Shown: positions 36,944-47,341, counted from the stretch's first letter. The stretch is DNA of 64,000 nt from Gymnodinialimonas sp. 202GB13-11 (GCF_040932485.1 NZ_JBFRBH010000001.1:186001-250000); one strand, 5' to 3'. Notes: a model not told the origin generated them from the sequence alone. Program-made: numbers and translations.

Positions 36944-37483
36944 CTAACTCACAGGGCCACCCCATGCGGGTGGCCTTTTTGTGTCACGGGGGGGGGCTAC
37001 CCATACGCTCATCGGCAAAATCAGACCCCATTGCGTGTCCATCACCGGCCCATGCGCCTGAAACCCTGCCTTCTCATAGGCCCGGATCGCGCGGGTATTG
37101 CCTGGGTGCGGGTCGGTGGCTACGACCGGCACGCCATCCGAAAACATCCGCGCGACGCTCGACATGATGAACCCGCTGCCATGGCCTTTCCCAAGCCAGT
37201 CCGTTGGGCCGATGAACTGGTCGATCCCCCGCGCACCTTCGGGGAAGTGGCCGAAATGATGTTCGAACTCCCACCCTTTGACGGAATAGGTCTGCTGAAA
37301 CGCGAACGGCGTGCCGTCGCATGACACCACGTTCAACGACAGGCGCGGGTCGTCCAAATCATCCGCATCGAAAACCGGCTCATCATCCCACCATTCCGCC
37401 ACATGGGGGAGGGCTTGCCACGCGGTCAACATGGGCAGGTCGTCTAATGTGGCAGGGCGGAAACTGTAGTGCGCGGCGCTCAC
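36944..37483 (-). CDS. GNAT family acetyltransferase (AAC(6')/IucB-like)
   Basis: About 179 residues. Segments WWDDEP, QFIGPTDWLGKGHGSGFI (acetyl-CoA motif A region) and ATDPHPGNTRAIRAYEKAGFQ (motif B) identify the GNAT fold. It resembles aminoglycoside 6'-acetyltransferase or siderophore-related acetyltransferases; the substrate cannot be read. Its 3' end contains the reverse of a convergent terminator. It overlaps dacB by four bases. Confidence 0.85.
   Translation of the reverse strand: MSAAHYSFRPATLDDLPMLTAWQALPHVAEWWDDEPVFDADDLDDPRLSLNVVSCDGTPFAFQQTYSVKGWEFEHHFGHFPEGARGIDQFIGPTDWLGKGHGSGFIMSSVARMFSDGVPVVATDPHPGNTRAIRAYEKAGFQAHGPVMDTQWGLILPMSVWVAPPRDTKRPPAWGGPVS
36955..36980 (+). terminator. 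Rho-independent terminator
   Basis: GGCCACCC (36955-36962) pairs perfectly with GGGTGGCC (36968-36975) around a 5-nt loop, followed by TTTTT (36976-36980). It terminates the PLDc_N-like gene and lies inside the 3' end of the convergent GNAT gene. Confidence 0.9.
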
Positions 37484-38961
37484 GCGTAGACCGTGCTCCA
37501 GCGTTCCACCAAAGCCTGCTGCAGGCGTTTGGCCGCACGGTTGTATGTGCGCGTCCCTTGCGGGCGCTCGCGTTGATCCTCGGGGATTGCGTCACGCCGG
37601 TCGAGATCGGCGCAGAAGATCGTGAAGGCCAAATCACGGCCCGACGGCGCGCGGGCATATCCCGCAAGTGTCGAGACGAAGTTGAGTGTGCCCGTCTTGG
37701 CGACAACCTCAACCGGATGATCCTCGATCACGTTCCCGTCGCCGTCGCGCATCGGGATATCTTTCATCAGATCTCGCAAGCGGCTGGTCGGCCCGGCGGC
37801 GATCAGCGCGCGGGTCATGTCCTGTGGCCGGATGCGGCTTCCGACACCGAGGCCGGAATGATCCACGAAATGGACATTCCGCGCGCCCATCCGGTCCGCC
37901 ATCCACTGCGCCATGGCCGTACCCGATTCGGTCAGGCCAGCTGGTTGCGTGCCCCCAGCTTGCGTGGCCATCAGCCCCATCACTTCCGCCGTCAGGTTGG
38001 TCGACCAACGCATCATCCCGCGCAGAATATCCTCCAGGGGATCGGAGGAATGCTCGACCAGAACCAGCGCCGTATCGGGCGCGCTCCGTGCGTATTCGGG
38101 GGAGGGCAGGCGGACACCCTGTTCCGCCATCAGTGTCTGGAAAACTTCGGCCATGTAAGCGGCGGGTCGGCGCACCGGAAGCCAGCGCGCACCGGCATCA
38201 CCCAAGGCACCGCGCGCGACGGTCCAGGCGTCGTGACTGTCGGCATCCGAATAGGTGTAAACGGGCGTCGTCCGCTCCGCGATCTGCATCCGCGCGACCT
38301 GCACAGCCGGGCGCAAACTGGCCGAACGCGCGTCCATCGAAATTGTGTAATCCTCACCCACCCGTTCCCACTCGAAATGGACGCGGTTGAAGTTCAGGTT
38401 CAGGGCCGAGATCGCCGGGTTATACCCCACATGCGGTAGCTGTGCAGGATCGATCTGCCAAATCTCGGGCAGGGCGCCGGTGGCCACCCGGAACCGCCCC
38501 GTCACCTCACGCACGCCCATTTCGGTCAGTTGGGCACACATTCCGGCCAGCGCATCGGTGTCGAAAATCGGGTCGCCCGAGCCCACAAGCCACAAGTCCC
38601 CATCCAGCCGTCCGTCCGCCAAAACCCCGTCCGAGACGATGCGCGTGCGGAACCGGTGCGCAGGCCCCACGCGGTCTAGCGCATAGGCGCACGTCACAGC
38701 CTTTGCGACCGAGGCAGGCGGCAGGGGATAGAGCGGATTGACCACCTCCAGCATCTCGCCCGTTGCGGCATCGGCCACGGCAAATCCCACGCGCCCGCCA
38801 AGGTTCGCATCGCGGATCAGATCGGCGGCTTCGGGGATCGTGCGGATCAGGAATCCGGTCGGGCGCAGCTGCGGTCTCAAGGACCTTTCAGGTGCGGCAC
38901 CCCACGCGGCGGTCGCGGTGCTTGCAAGAAGCCCGCTGGCAAAGATCCGTCTGTTAATCAT
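37480..38961 (-). CDS. dacB: D-alanyl-D-alanine carboxypeptidase/endopeptidase (PBP4 type)
   Basis: About 493 residues. The N-terminal leader (FASGLLASTATAAWGA) resembles a signal sequence. PPASVAKAVTCAYAL holds the SxxK motif, DHSGLGVGSRI the SxN-like region and VAKTGTLNFVSTLAGYA the KTG motif. It trims or cleaves peptidoglycan cross-links in the periplasm. It is followed by the coupled GNAT gene. Confidence 0.92.
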   Translation of the reverse strand: MINRRIFASGLLASTATAAWGAAPERSLRPQLRPTGFLIRTIPEAADLIRDANLGGRVGFAVADAATGEMLEVVNPLYPLPPASVAKAVTCAYALDRVGPAHRFRTRIVSDGVLADGRLDGDLWLVGSGDPIFDTDALAGMCAQLTEMGVREVTGRFRVATGALPEIWQIDPAQLPHVGYNPAISALNLNFNRVHFEWERVGEDYTISMDARSASLRPAVQVARMQIAERTTPVYTYSDADSHDAWTVARGALGDAGARWLPVRRPAAYMAEVFQTLMAEQGVRLPSPEYARSAPDTALVLVEHSSDPLEDILRGMMRWSTNLTAEVMGLMATQAGGTQPAGLTESGTAMAQWMADRMGARNVHFVDHSGLGVGSRIRPQDMTRALIAAGPTSRLRDLMKDIPMRDGDGNVIEDHPVEVVAKTGTLNFVSTLAGYARAPSGRDLAFTIFCADLDRRDAIPEDQRERPQGTRTYNRAAKRLQQALVERWSTVYA

Positions 38962-39095
38962 GGTTTCGTGTCGTTTGGCAGTTACTCACAGGATACCGCG
39001 CGGACGCAGCGGCGCTCAAGCCCCTGAAAGGACAGGTTATCGTGAATTCTCCGTTAGGGTTCCCTGCCTTGACCTTTGCGGATACCTCCCCATGC

Positions 39096-39938
39096 ATGGA
39101 CAAAAACACCCTCCGCGCATTGCCCCTCATGTTGCTCGCCATGGCGCTGATCCCGGCGGGTGATGCAGCCGGCAAGGTACTCACACAAGCGGGGGCTGCC
39201 CCGGTCTTTGTGGCGTGGAGTCGCTTTGCCCTTGGCGCGCTGATGATCGCGCCCTTCGCGCTCAACGCCCTCGCACCTCGACTCTTTCTCGACTGGCGCG
39301 TCTGGCTGCGCGCACTCTTCATCGTGGGCGGCATCACCTCGATCCTGACGGCACTCAGGACCGAGCCCATCGCCAACGTCTTCGGCGCATTCTTCGTAGG
39401 GCCCATCATCTCATGGCTCCTGTCTGTCTGGCTTTTGCGCGAACCGTTCTCGGCCCTCCGCCTTGGCCTGGTCTGCCTCGGGTTTGTTGGCGTCATCCTC
39501 GTCGTGAAACCGGGCTTCGGCATGACGCCCGGCCTCGGATTTGCGGTGCTCGCGGGGCTTTTCTATGGCGCCTACCTGGTGATGAGCCGCTGGATCGGCG
39601 GCATTGCACGTCCCCGCGCGTTACTCCTGTCGCAACTGGCCATTGGCGCGCTTGTCCTCGCGCCCCTCGGCCTCACCGCCATTCCGCCCCTAACACCAGA
39701 AATCGCGGGGCTGACCTTCGCCTCTGCCTTCTGCTCCATGGCCGGAAATTTCTTGCTCATCCTCGCCTATCGCCGGGCCGAGGCCAGCCGCATGGCGCCC
39801 TTTGTCTACACCCAACTGATCTGGGCGACGGTCTTCGGCGCGTTTTTCTTCGGCGACTTTCCAGACTCTATCGCCCTCGGAGGTCTCGCCATCCTGCTGA
39901 TCTCCGGACTTGCGGGCCTGGTCGGCAAGCGGACCTAA
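39096..39938 (+). CDS. DMT/EamA family transporter
   Basis: About 280 residues with ten helices in two EamA repeats. [19 protein letters not shown] and [24 protein letters not shown] in repeat one, and [21 protein letters not shown] and [24 protein letters not shown] in repeat two. These are drug/metabolite exporters. ATG 39096 ([10 protein letters not shown]) is preferred; the Shine-Dalgarno is weak. It converges with nadD and overlaps it by four bases. Confidence 0.9.
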   Translation: MDKNTLRALPLMLLAMALIPAGDAAGKVLTQAGAAPVFVAWSRFALGALMIAPFALNALAPRLFLDWRVWLRALFIVGGITSILTALRTEPIANVFGAFFVGPIISWLLSVWLLREPFSALRLGLVCLGFVGVILVVKPGFGMTPGLGFAVLAGLFYGAYLVMSRWIGGIARPRALLLSQLAIGALVLAPLGLTAIPPLTPEIAGLTFASAFCSMAGNFLLILAYRRAEASRMAPFVYTQLIWATVFGAFFFGDFPDSIALGGLAILLISGLAGLVGKRT

Positions 39939-40534
39939 CCCCATTCCCCGCGCGCGCGGATCGCCGATGAGGAGACATCTCGCATCGGCACATTGAGGAA
40001 ACACCAGGCTGGCGCCTCCGCCCGCCCCAACAGGCGCGCGGCACTCGCCGGTAGTTTCGCATCCCGATAACGTTGTGCGGCCACGCTGGTCCGTGCCGAA
40101 ATCCGCTGCCCAGGCCGCGCCAGCACGCCAATCGGCACATGCTCCATGATCCAGTCCCAGTGCTGCCAGCGATGGAATTGCGCCAGATTATCCGCGCCCA
40201 TCAGCCAGACAAATCGAACACCGGGGTAAAGCGCCTGCAAGGCGCCAAGCGTCTCCGCCGTATACCGTGTCCCGATCAGCGCCTCGATATCAGTCGCCAT
40301 AACGCGGGGATGCCGGATCACCCCGCGTGCCGCCGCCATCCGCCGCTCCAACGGGGCAGGGCCATGCGCTTTCAACGGATTCCCAGGCGAAACCAACCAC
40401 CAAACCCGATCCAGCCCGAACCGCTTCAACGCCTCTCGGCTGACATGCACATGCCCCTCGTGCGGCGGATCAAAAGACCCGCCGAACAGGCCAATCACCT
40501 GGCCGGGCATCGCAAAGGGCATCTCATGGCGCAT
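39935..40534 (-). CDS. nadD: Nicotinate-nucleotide adenylyltransferase
   Basis: About 199 residues. The nucleotidyltransferase motif [22 protein letters not shown] and the ISARTS-like C-terminal S-S-x-R segment ([11 protein letters not shown]) are diagnostic. It adenylates nicotinate mononucleotide in NAD synthesis. The ATG at 40534 (MRHEMPF) is a compromise; homologues may begin a few residues further on. The ribosome-silencing rsfS gene often linked to nadD is not in its usual adjacent place here. Confidence 0.92.
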   Translation of the reverse strand: MRHEMPFAMPGQVIGLFGGSFDPPHEGHVHVSREALKRFGLDRVWWLVSPGNPLKAHGPAPLERRMAAARGVIRHPRVMATDIEALIGTRYTAETLGALQALYPGVRFVWLMGADNLAQFHRWQHWDWIMEHVPIGVLARPGQRISARTSVAAQRYRDAKLPASAARLLGRAEAPAWCFLNVPMRDVSSSAIRARGEWG

Positions 40535-40619
40535 CACGCGCGCTCTCCCACGAAAAACGCGCGCCTTGATGGGGCGGCAGGGCGGGCCTGTCAATCAACC
40601 ACGCCCCACCGCCCCAAAG

Positions 40620-40829
40620 CTATAACAGCCTGAAGGGATCCCGCGTGGGCGGGTCACCGGTCCGCTGCTGCACCTTTCGATGATGCGGCGGCAGGCCGAC
40701 ATCACGCCGCAGATAATCGGGGATATCCGTATCCTTGGGCTTGATCTGCGTTTCGTCAAAGGGCCGGATCAGCCAACCTTGGAACCGGCGCAACAGGGTC
40801 AGGGGGTTGAAACGTGCTTTCGTCTGCAT
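40620..40829 (-). CDS. Small basic protein of unknown function
   Basis: About 69 residues, rich in Arg, Lys and Pro (MQTKARFNPLTLLRRFQGWL, then IPDYLRRDVGLPPHHRKVQQR). AAGGAAAG precedes ATG 40829. The YLRRDVGLP segment recalls the DUF1127 core, but the match is short. It lies 74 bases downstream of a terminator-bearing leader on the same strand and upstream of nadD. Confidence 0.65.
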   Translation of the reverse strand: MQTKARFNPLTLLRRFQGWLIRPFDETQIKPKDTDIPDYLRRDVGLPPHHRKVQQRTGDPPTRDPFRLL

Positions 40830-40902
40830 GGGTCTTTCCTTTTGTAGGGAAAGCCGCCGCACGAAGGGACAGACAGATTGCGATTTGGGTAGAGATACCG
40901 AA

Positions 40903-40932
40903 GCAAAAAGAAAGGCCGCGTCGCGGGCGGCC
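40903..40932 (-). terminator. Rho-independent terminator of the short leader transcript
   Basis: Minus-strand GGCCGC (40932-40927) pairs with GCGGCC (40919-40914) around a 7-nt loop, followed by TTTCTTTTT. It stands between the 18-codon ORF and the small basic-protein gene. Confidence 0.85.
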
Positions 40933-40974
40933 TGTGGGATGGATTGTCAGAACAACCCGTCTCTTGGCCGCGCC

Positions 40975-41031
40975 CTAGGGGGCGAGTGCTACGCCCACCG
41001 GGCGCATTCCAAAGAGACAAGAGATAGCCAT
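40975..41031 (-). CDS. 18-residue leader ORF with strong Shine-Dalgarno
   Basis: The peptide reads MAISCLFGMRPVGVALAP. AAGGAG lies six bases before the ATG, a better ribosome-binding site than most genes here. It is followed by a terminator. Its coding sequence pairs with sequence at and after its stop: GUCUCUU with AAGAGAC, GG with CC and GCGCCC with GGGCGC. That geometry is typical of leader peptides that control terminator formation. No single amino acid is enriched, so if it senses something it may be an arrest peptide and not an amino-acid counter. Confidence 0.6.
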   Translation of the reverse strand: MAISCLFGMRPVGVALAP

Positions 41032-41260
41032 GACAGGCTCCTTCCGGGTTTCGGTAACGCTCGCATAACAAGGCCCGGCAGAGTCGGTCCACAAAAAAAT
41101 CGTGTCGGCTTGTGATCGGCGGATGCTCACCATCTCACGCGCGAATAGGGCTTAAGTAAAGTTCTAAGAAGAAATTCGGATGCTGCATCAACCTGTTAAC
41201 CGTTGCTTGGCGCGACTGCGCTTACGGTGCCGAACAAGGTGTTAGAGCAGGTCGGAATCC

Positions 41261-43213
41261 GTGCAAGCGATTGAGAATTTTTTTGGCGGTTTCAACTTTG
41301 CGGAGTCCGTGGCCACCCAATGGCTCAGTGTGTTTGTCGCAGTGGAAAGCGCCCTGGTTGTTCTTTTATTGATTACCTTTGCACTCCTGCGCACCAAGAT
41401 CACGGCCGCCCGAAGAGCGCAGATTGCGTTGGAGGAAATCGAAAAAGCACTTGATGATGTTGCAGCAGACGAAGCGATCTTTCGGGCCGTTGCACAGCAC
41501 GCCAATGACGGCCTGCTTTATCAGGATATGGAAGCCCGCATTATCTGGGCCAACAGTTCGTATTGCCGAACCATGGGCTATGACCTTGAAGAGATTGTGG
41601 GCCGCAAGCCCCAGGAATTCTGTTTTCCCCCGCAACAAAAACCCTCACGAAAACAGATCGAAGCCTTTCGCTTTGACCCAAATGACGACACGTTCAAAAC
41701 CTTTCATCGCCATCCCAATATTCGGAAGAACGGAGAGCGCTTCTGGCACGAATTCAGTCAGGCTGTTGTTGAGCCTAGGCCGGGCGAGCAACGTGTTGTT
41801 CTTGTGTCCCGAGATGTCACCCAGCAAGTCCAACGCGAGTCCGAGTTGGAAGATGCCAAGACCTTCCTGACCCATGCCGCCGACCACGATGCGCTGACAG
41901 GCTTGCTGAACCGCGCAGCGTTTTTGCGCCGTGCGGATGAGGTGTTGGGTCGCCCAAGCGCGCGGGATCGCCAAATGGGTCTCATTTGCATCGACCTCGA
42001 TCACTTCAAGGCGATCAACGACAGCAATGGCCACGCCGTTGGTGACCAAATCCTCATCCACGTCGCTGAAGCCATGAAGGCTGCCGGGAGTGGCGACGCG
42101 ATCAACTGTCGTATGGGTGGCGATGAATTTGTCATGGCCATTCCCGGCATCGCCGATTTTGACACACTTCAGGTGCTGGCGGACAATTTGCTGGAACGTA
42201 TCCGCACCCCAATCGACGTTTATGAAACGACTCTGACATGCAACGCCTCCATCGGCCTCGCCTTGGGGGAGGGCGCCCCGATCACCGCCGAAGACCTGAT
42301 ACGCTCCGCCGATTTCGCCCTCTACGAGGCCAAAGTACCCGGCGCACCGTCCATTGCGCGTTATGACGCCGACCTGCACGAGCGTCAGGTGCACGAGAAT
42401 GCGATGATGGAAGAGTTCGTCGATGCGCTCGACAATGATGGGATCACCTTCCAGCATCAGCCCATCCTCGACGGCCGCACTGGCAAGATCCGTTCCTTTG
42501 AGACCCTGGCCCGATGGACCCGCACCAATGGTGAAAGAGTGCCCCCGGACCGTTTCCTTCCCTTCGCCGCCCGCATCAATCGGATGACTGATGTCGATTT
42601 CGCCGCAGTCCGCGCCACCGCCTCGCTCGTGGCTGATCTCAGGGCCCGCGGCCACAAGATACTGGGCGCCTTCAACACCTCGTCCGAGGCTTTGGCCCAC
42701 CCCGACTTCCTTACTCGGCTGGAGGAGGAGGCGCGGATCGCCAACCTCTCCCCCGACCACATGATCGCCGAGGTTCTGGAGACGACCTTCTTCGGCGCCG
42801 ACACCACGGACAGCGTCGCCGCCGCCCGCATCAACCAACTGCGTGAGAAGGGCTACACCGTCTATCTCGACGATTTCGGCGTCGGCTATGCCGGCCTCGC
42901 CCATCTTGGCCAACTCAATGTCAGCGGCGTCAAACTCGACCGCAGCCTGATCGCCAACGTCACGTCCGAACGCTCCGCCCGCATCATCACCACATCCATT
43001 CTGCGCCTGTGCCACACCCTCGGCGTCGGCACGCTTGCCGAAGGCATAGAAACCCGCGAACAAGCCGAATTTCTCCTCAAACACGGCTGCTACCGCCTGC
43101 AAGGCTTCGGTATTGCCCGACCCATGTCACGCGCGGCGCTAATCGACTTCGTGGAACAAGGGGCCGAAATCACGATCCTGTCCGAGCATGACCGCTTCGC
43201 CCAAAGCGCCTGA
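41261..43213 (+). CDS. PAS-GGDEF-EAL cyclic-di-GMP signalling protein
   Basis: About 650 residues, GTG start. One N-terminal helix (about 20-45) is followed by a PAS domain (about 75-195; IWANSSYCRTMGYDLEEIVGRKP). A GGDEF domain follows, with the intact motif in CRMGGDEFVMAIPG, then an EAL domain. The EAL signature is altered to ETL (SFETLARW), while downstream catalytic segments such as MIAEVLET, YLDDFGVGYAGL and VKLDRSLI are retained. It may both make and degrade c-di-GMP or act mainly in one direction. Confidence 0.92.
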   Translation: MQAIENFFGGFNFAESVATQWLSVFVAVESALVVLLLITFALLRTKITAARRAQIALEEIEKALDDVAADEAIFRAVAQHANDGLLYQDMEARIIWANSSYCRTMGYDLEEIVGRKPQEFCFPPQQKPSRKQIEAFRFDPNDDTFKTFHRHPNIRKNGERFWHEFSQAVVEPRPGEQRVVLVSRDVTQQVQRESELEDAKTFLTHAADHDALTGLLNRAAFLRRADEVLGRPSARDRQMGLICIDLDHFKAINDSNGHAVGDQILIHVAEAMKAAGSGDAINCRMGGDEFVMAIPGIADFDTLQVLADNLLERIRTPIDVYETTLTCNASIGLALGEGAPITAEDLIRSADFALYEAKVPGAPSIARYDADLHERQVHENAMMEEFVDALDNDGITFQHQPILDGRTGKIRSFETLARWTRTNGERVPPDRFLPFAARINRMTDVDFAAVRATASLVADLRARGHKILGAFNTSSEALAHPDFLTRLEEEARIANLSPDHMIAEVLETTFFGADTTDSVAAARINQLREKGYTVYLDDFGVGYAGLAHLGQLNVSGVKLDRSLIANVTSERSARIITTSILRLCHTLGVGTLAEGIETREQAEFLLKHGCYRLQGFGIARPMSRAALIDFVEQGAEITILSEHDRFAQSA

Positions 43214-43294
43214 CGCCTCGCACCCCACCGCATTGCCCATCCCCGCGCGCCCTACTATGCAGGGCCAAACGAATTCCACACGCGGAGCGGACCC

Positions 43295-44946
<1,652 letters not shown>

Positions 44947-44950
<4 letters not shown>

Positions 44951-44973
44951 CAGTCGCCAACGGCGACTGTCAC
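44947..44973. repeat. Palindromic stem-loop at the ettA stop
   Basis: GTGACAGTCGCC and GGCGACTGTCAC form a perfect 12-bp stem with a 3-nt loop, overlapping the ettA stop codon. No T run follows. Confidence 0.8.
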
Positions 44974-44984
44974 AGTGCGCTAAA

Positions 44985-45007
44985 GCGGGTTTGATCCTCA
45001 AACCCGC
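44985..45007. repeat. Palindromic stem-loop downstream of ettA
   Basis: GCGGGTTTGA-TCC-TCAAACCCGC is a perfect 10-bp stem with a 3-nt loop. It follows the first palindrome after 11 bases. The pair resembles dispersed extragenic palindromes more than a terminator. Confidence 0.8.
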
Positions 45008-45115
45008 GGGCGGCACCCGGTTGATTTGAAGAGAATTTGCAATCGCAGCCGCCAATGTGGAATGCGACAGCCAAAGCGTGTTCGACTGAAAGAAAGTCAA
45101 CTGGGAACAGCTGCT

Positions 45116-45868
45116 ATGCAAAGCCTATTTGCCGATACACTGAATTGGATGGATGATCGCCTCTATTGGCTCGAAAAGCTCATTCCACAACCAACCAAGA
45201 TACGGATTGAGGGGGCGGTCGCCTATCGGTACCCAGAAAAGACTCCGCAAATCGCATTGGTTCTGCGGCTTGCTCGCATCGTCAGCGGCCTTCGGGCATC
45301 TACTTACCTTTGGTCAGCCGGGTTGCTGCAAGAGCAGGCGGCGATATGCCGAATGGTCAACGAATTTCAGGACGACGTCACTTTCCTAACGTTGGCGCAA
45401 CTCGAAGAGGAGCAACCACCGCTCTTGCATCGTTTCTTGGAAGCGTTTTTCGCAGAAGAAAATTCCGCTAAAAATTTCCGATCAGGGGTCCGAGTGAAGG
45501 GACACGATACGCCCAACCGGAAGAATATCTTAAACTATATCTCGCAACACCCGGCCAGTGGGGGCGACCCGTTTACAGGAAGCAATGCGAGTCTTGCTCT
45601 TAGTTTTGCGATTTCCGGTTATGTACATGGCAGTGCTGAGCACATTGTTGAAATGTTTGACCCCGCAAAAAGACGCCTCGTTACAAACGTGTGGCCTGAA
45701 AATCCTTTTTGCCCAGCTCATGAAAGGGATCTACGGAATTACTTTTATCGCGGGGTACTTGCGTTTGGATTTGCCGGAGTGGCCTTAAACGATGATAGCA
45801 CAAAATCGAGTGTGCTAGACTTCAGAAAACTCTATGAGGATTCTGAAGGCAATCCCGTGGGTTTGTAG
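45116..45868 (+). CDS. Protein of unknown function, visibly lower GC than neighbours
   Basis: About 250 residues, mostly helical in appearance, with no signal peptide or membrane segment. I recognise no catalytic motif. Recognisable stretches are LRLARIVSGLRASTYLWSAG, RVKGHDTPNRKNILNYISQH and SNASLALSFAISGYVHGSAE. The codon use is plainly more A/T-rich than in ettA upstream. Palindromes at 44947-45007 and an 18-bp inverted repeat at 45886-46024 bracket it. This suggests horizontal acquisition. ATG 45116 was chosen; upstream in-frame sequence to 45026 looks non-coding. Confidence 0.65.
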   Translation: MQSLFADTLNWMDDRLYWLEKLIPQPTKIRIEGAVAYRYPEKTPQIALVLRLARIVSGLRASTYLWSAGLLQEQAAICRMVNEFQDDVTFLTLAQLEEEQPPLLHRFLEAFFAEENSAKNFRSGVRVKGHDTPNRKNILNYISQHPASGGDPFTGSNASLALSFAISGYVHGSAEHIVEMFDPAKRRLVTNVWPENPFCPAHERDLRNYFYRGVLAFGFAGVALNDDSTKSSVLDFRKLYEDSEGNPVGL

Positions 45869-45885
45869 TCGCTTAGCTAGGGGTT

Positions 45886-46024
45886 CCCGCCATCGACGGG
45901 CCTGGGCGCGGCGATCCGAACCTCAGTTCATGGCACTTTATCCCAGCCACCCCACCACTCCCCATCAACGAAGCACCAAGCCCAACCAAATCGCCGGGCC
46001 CGGGGTAGGCCCGTCGATGGCGGG
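45886..46024. repeat. 18-bp perfect inverted repeat pair
   Basis: CCCGCCATCGACGGGCCT (45886-45903) is the exact reverse complement of 46007-46024. The arms are 103 bases apart, with no ORF between. Further short GC-rich inverted repeats follow to about 46060. It could be a MITE-like remnant or a folded RNA. Confidence 0.75.
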
Positions 46025-46109
46025 GCCGCTGCGCGGCTGTTAACCGGCCTTGGCGCGGCCAAATGAACGTTGCGATTGCACACCGAACTACATCAACTAC
46101 GCTGACCGG

Positions 46110-46562
46110 ATGCGCATCCTCACCCCATTCCTCCTCGCCCTGACCCTCACCCACCCGGCCCACGCCGAAACCCCCACCCTCGCCGACGACATCAACGCCC
46201 TCAACGAGGCGCTCCAGATCCTCTTCACCGACCCCGACGCCAGCATCACGGAACAGACCGGCGAGAACCCCGACCTCAGCATCTCCCTCCGCGCCCAGTC
46301 CGGCGCATGGAGCACCGACGATGCGCCCCTCACCGACGGCCGCCTCTCCCTCCCCGTCGATACCCTCATCGCCCTGCAAATCATGGCGATGGACCTGATC
46401 TACGACATGTCCTTCCCGCAACTGGCGCTGGAATTCGAGGCCATCCCCGGCCGGATGGAGGTCGTCTACATCCGCTTCACCCAGACCGGCCAATATGCCG
46501 GGAACTGTGCCCATACCTGCGGCTCCGCGGGCGCGCCTTTGGTGTTCGATGTGCACGATTGA
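46110..46562 (+). CDS. Exported protein of unknown function
   Basis: About 150 residues. A signal peptide (MRILTPFLLALTLTHPAHA) is followed by a mature part with LADDINALNEALQILFTDPD and a C-terminal YAGNCAHTCGSAGAPLVFDVHD containing two Cys. I do not recognise a family. ATG 46110 is chosen because it begins the signal peptide. Confidence 0.65.
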   Translation: MRILTPFLLALTLTHPAHAETPTLADDINALNEALQILFTDPDASITEQTGENPDLSISLRAQSGAWSTDDAPLTDGRLSLPVDTLIALQIMAMDLIYDMSFPQLALEFEAIPGRMEVVYIRFTQTGQYAGNCAHTCGSAGAPLVFDVHD

Positions 46563-46863
46563 GGCGCAACCCACCCGAAAAACGGCTGGCAAATCCTTAC
46601 CAAACTCTTAGCAAAATCCCGTAATTATAATAAAAACAGCTACTTAACCCCAGGTTGCAACCTTGAAACCCCCTCGGCTCCATTCCGCCGATCGGTCTCA
46701 TTTCCCTTGCTTTCCCGCCCGATCCGCCCCATATCAGCCTCGCGACCGTTACCGCATCTCGTCCGCTGTCTCCTCTACCAAGGCCTCAGTCTCGATCTGC
46801 TACCCAACTGACGCCATACCGCCGCATGCACGCGGGCGGGTTTAAACTTGAGGAGATACACAG
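46563..46863 (+). promoter_or_regulatory. cspA upstream region with candidate -10 and long 5' leader
   Basis: No gene is evident. TATAAT at 46626-46631 is an excellent -10, but the -35 is poor. A start just beyond it would give a leader of about 225 nt, as is common for cold-shock mRNAs. A GAGGAG Shine-Dalgarno lies eight bases before the ATG. Confidence 0.45.
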
Positions 46864-47070
46864 ATGGCCAACGGCACTGTGAAATGGTTCAACACCACCA
46901 AAGGCTTCGGCTTCATCGCACCGGAAGAAGGCGGCAAGGACGTGTTTGTGCACATCTCTGCTGTTGAGCGTTCCGGCCTGACCGGCCTCGCCGACAACCA
47001 GAAGGTCACCTACGACCTGGAAGCCGGCCGTGATGGCCGCGAGAGCGCGGTTAACCTGACGCTCGTCTAA
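46864..47070 (+). CDS. cspA: Cold-shock protein (CspA family)
   Basis: About 68 residues. RNP1 (KGFGFIAP) and RNP2 (VFVHISAV) are intact, and the start MANGTVKWFN is typical. It binds single-stranded RNA as a chaperone. A strong terminator lies 25 bases downstream. The long leader suggests post-transcriptional control. Confidence 0.97.
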   Translation: MANGTVKWFNTTKGFGFIAPEEGGKDVFVHISAVERSGLTGLADNQKVTYDLEAGRDGRESAVNLTLV

Positions 47071-47095
47071 GCCACAGGCTTTGAACCAAAAGCAT

Positions 47096-47127
47096 GGCGC
47101 GCCCGATCCCGGACGCGCCTTTTTTTG
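47096..47127 (+). terminator. Rho-independent terminator of cspA
   Basis: GGCGCG (47096-47101) pairs with CGCGCC (47114-47119), with further pairing inside the loop, followed by a run of eight T's (47120-47127). Confidence 0.9.
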
Positions 47128-47137
47128 TGCCTGAGCT

Positions 47138-47341
47138 TCAGTCTTCCAGCACAAACGTGACTTTCAGAGTCACCCGGTATTCGTCGATCTTGCCGTCCTT
47201 CACCGTCACCTTCTGGTCCTGAACCCACGCCCCCTGCACGCCTTTCAGCGTTTTGCAGGCACGGTCGATTCCTTTTTCGGTGGCATCCTCAAAGCTCTTC
47301 TTCGACGACGCGATGATTTCGGTCACTCGGGCTACGCTCAT
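47138..47341 (-). CDS. Dodecin
   Basis: About 67 residues. The motif SVARVTEIIASSKKSFEDAT, followed by KGVQGAWVQDQKVTV and YRVTLKVTFVLED, is dodecin (flavin-binding dodecamer). It stores or buffers flavin. GGGAGAG precedes the ATG. Convergent with cspA. Confidence 0.93.
   Translation of the reverse strand: MSVARVTEIIASSKKSFEDATEKGIDRACKTLKGVQGAWVQDQKVTVKDGKIDEYRVTLKVTFVLED

Larger units (their letters stand above)
40863..41260. other. Approximately 400-bp intergenic region with a regulatory RNA-like unit
   Basis: No conventional gene is present. On the minus strand it holds a promoter-like pair (TTGTGG, 17 nt, TTGTTA near 41091-41063), an 18-codon ORF, stem-loops and a terminator. Between 41101 and 41260 I see no feature other than the upstream region of the GGDEF/EAL gene. 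Confidence 0.6.
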
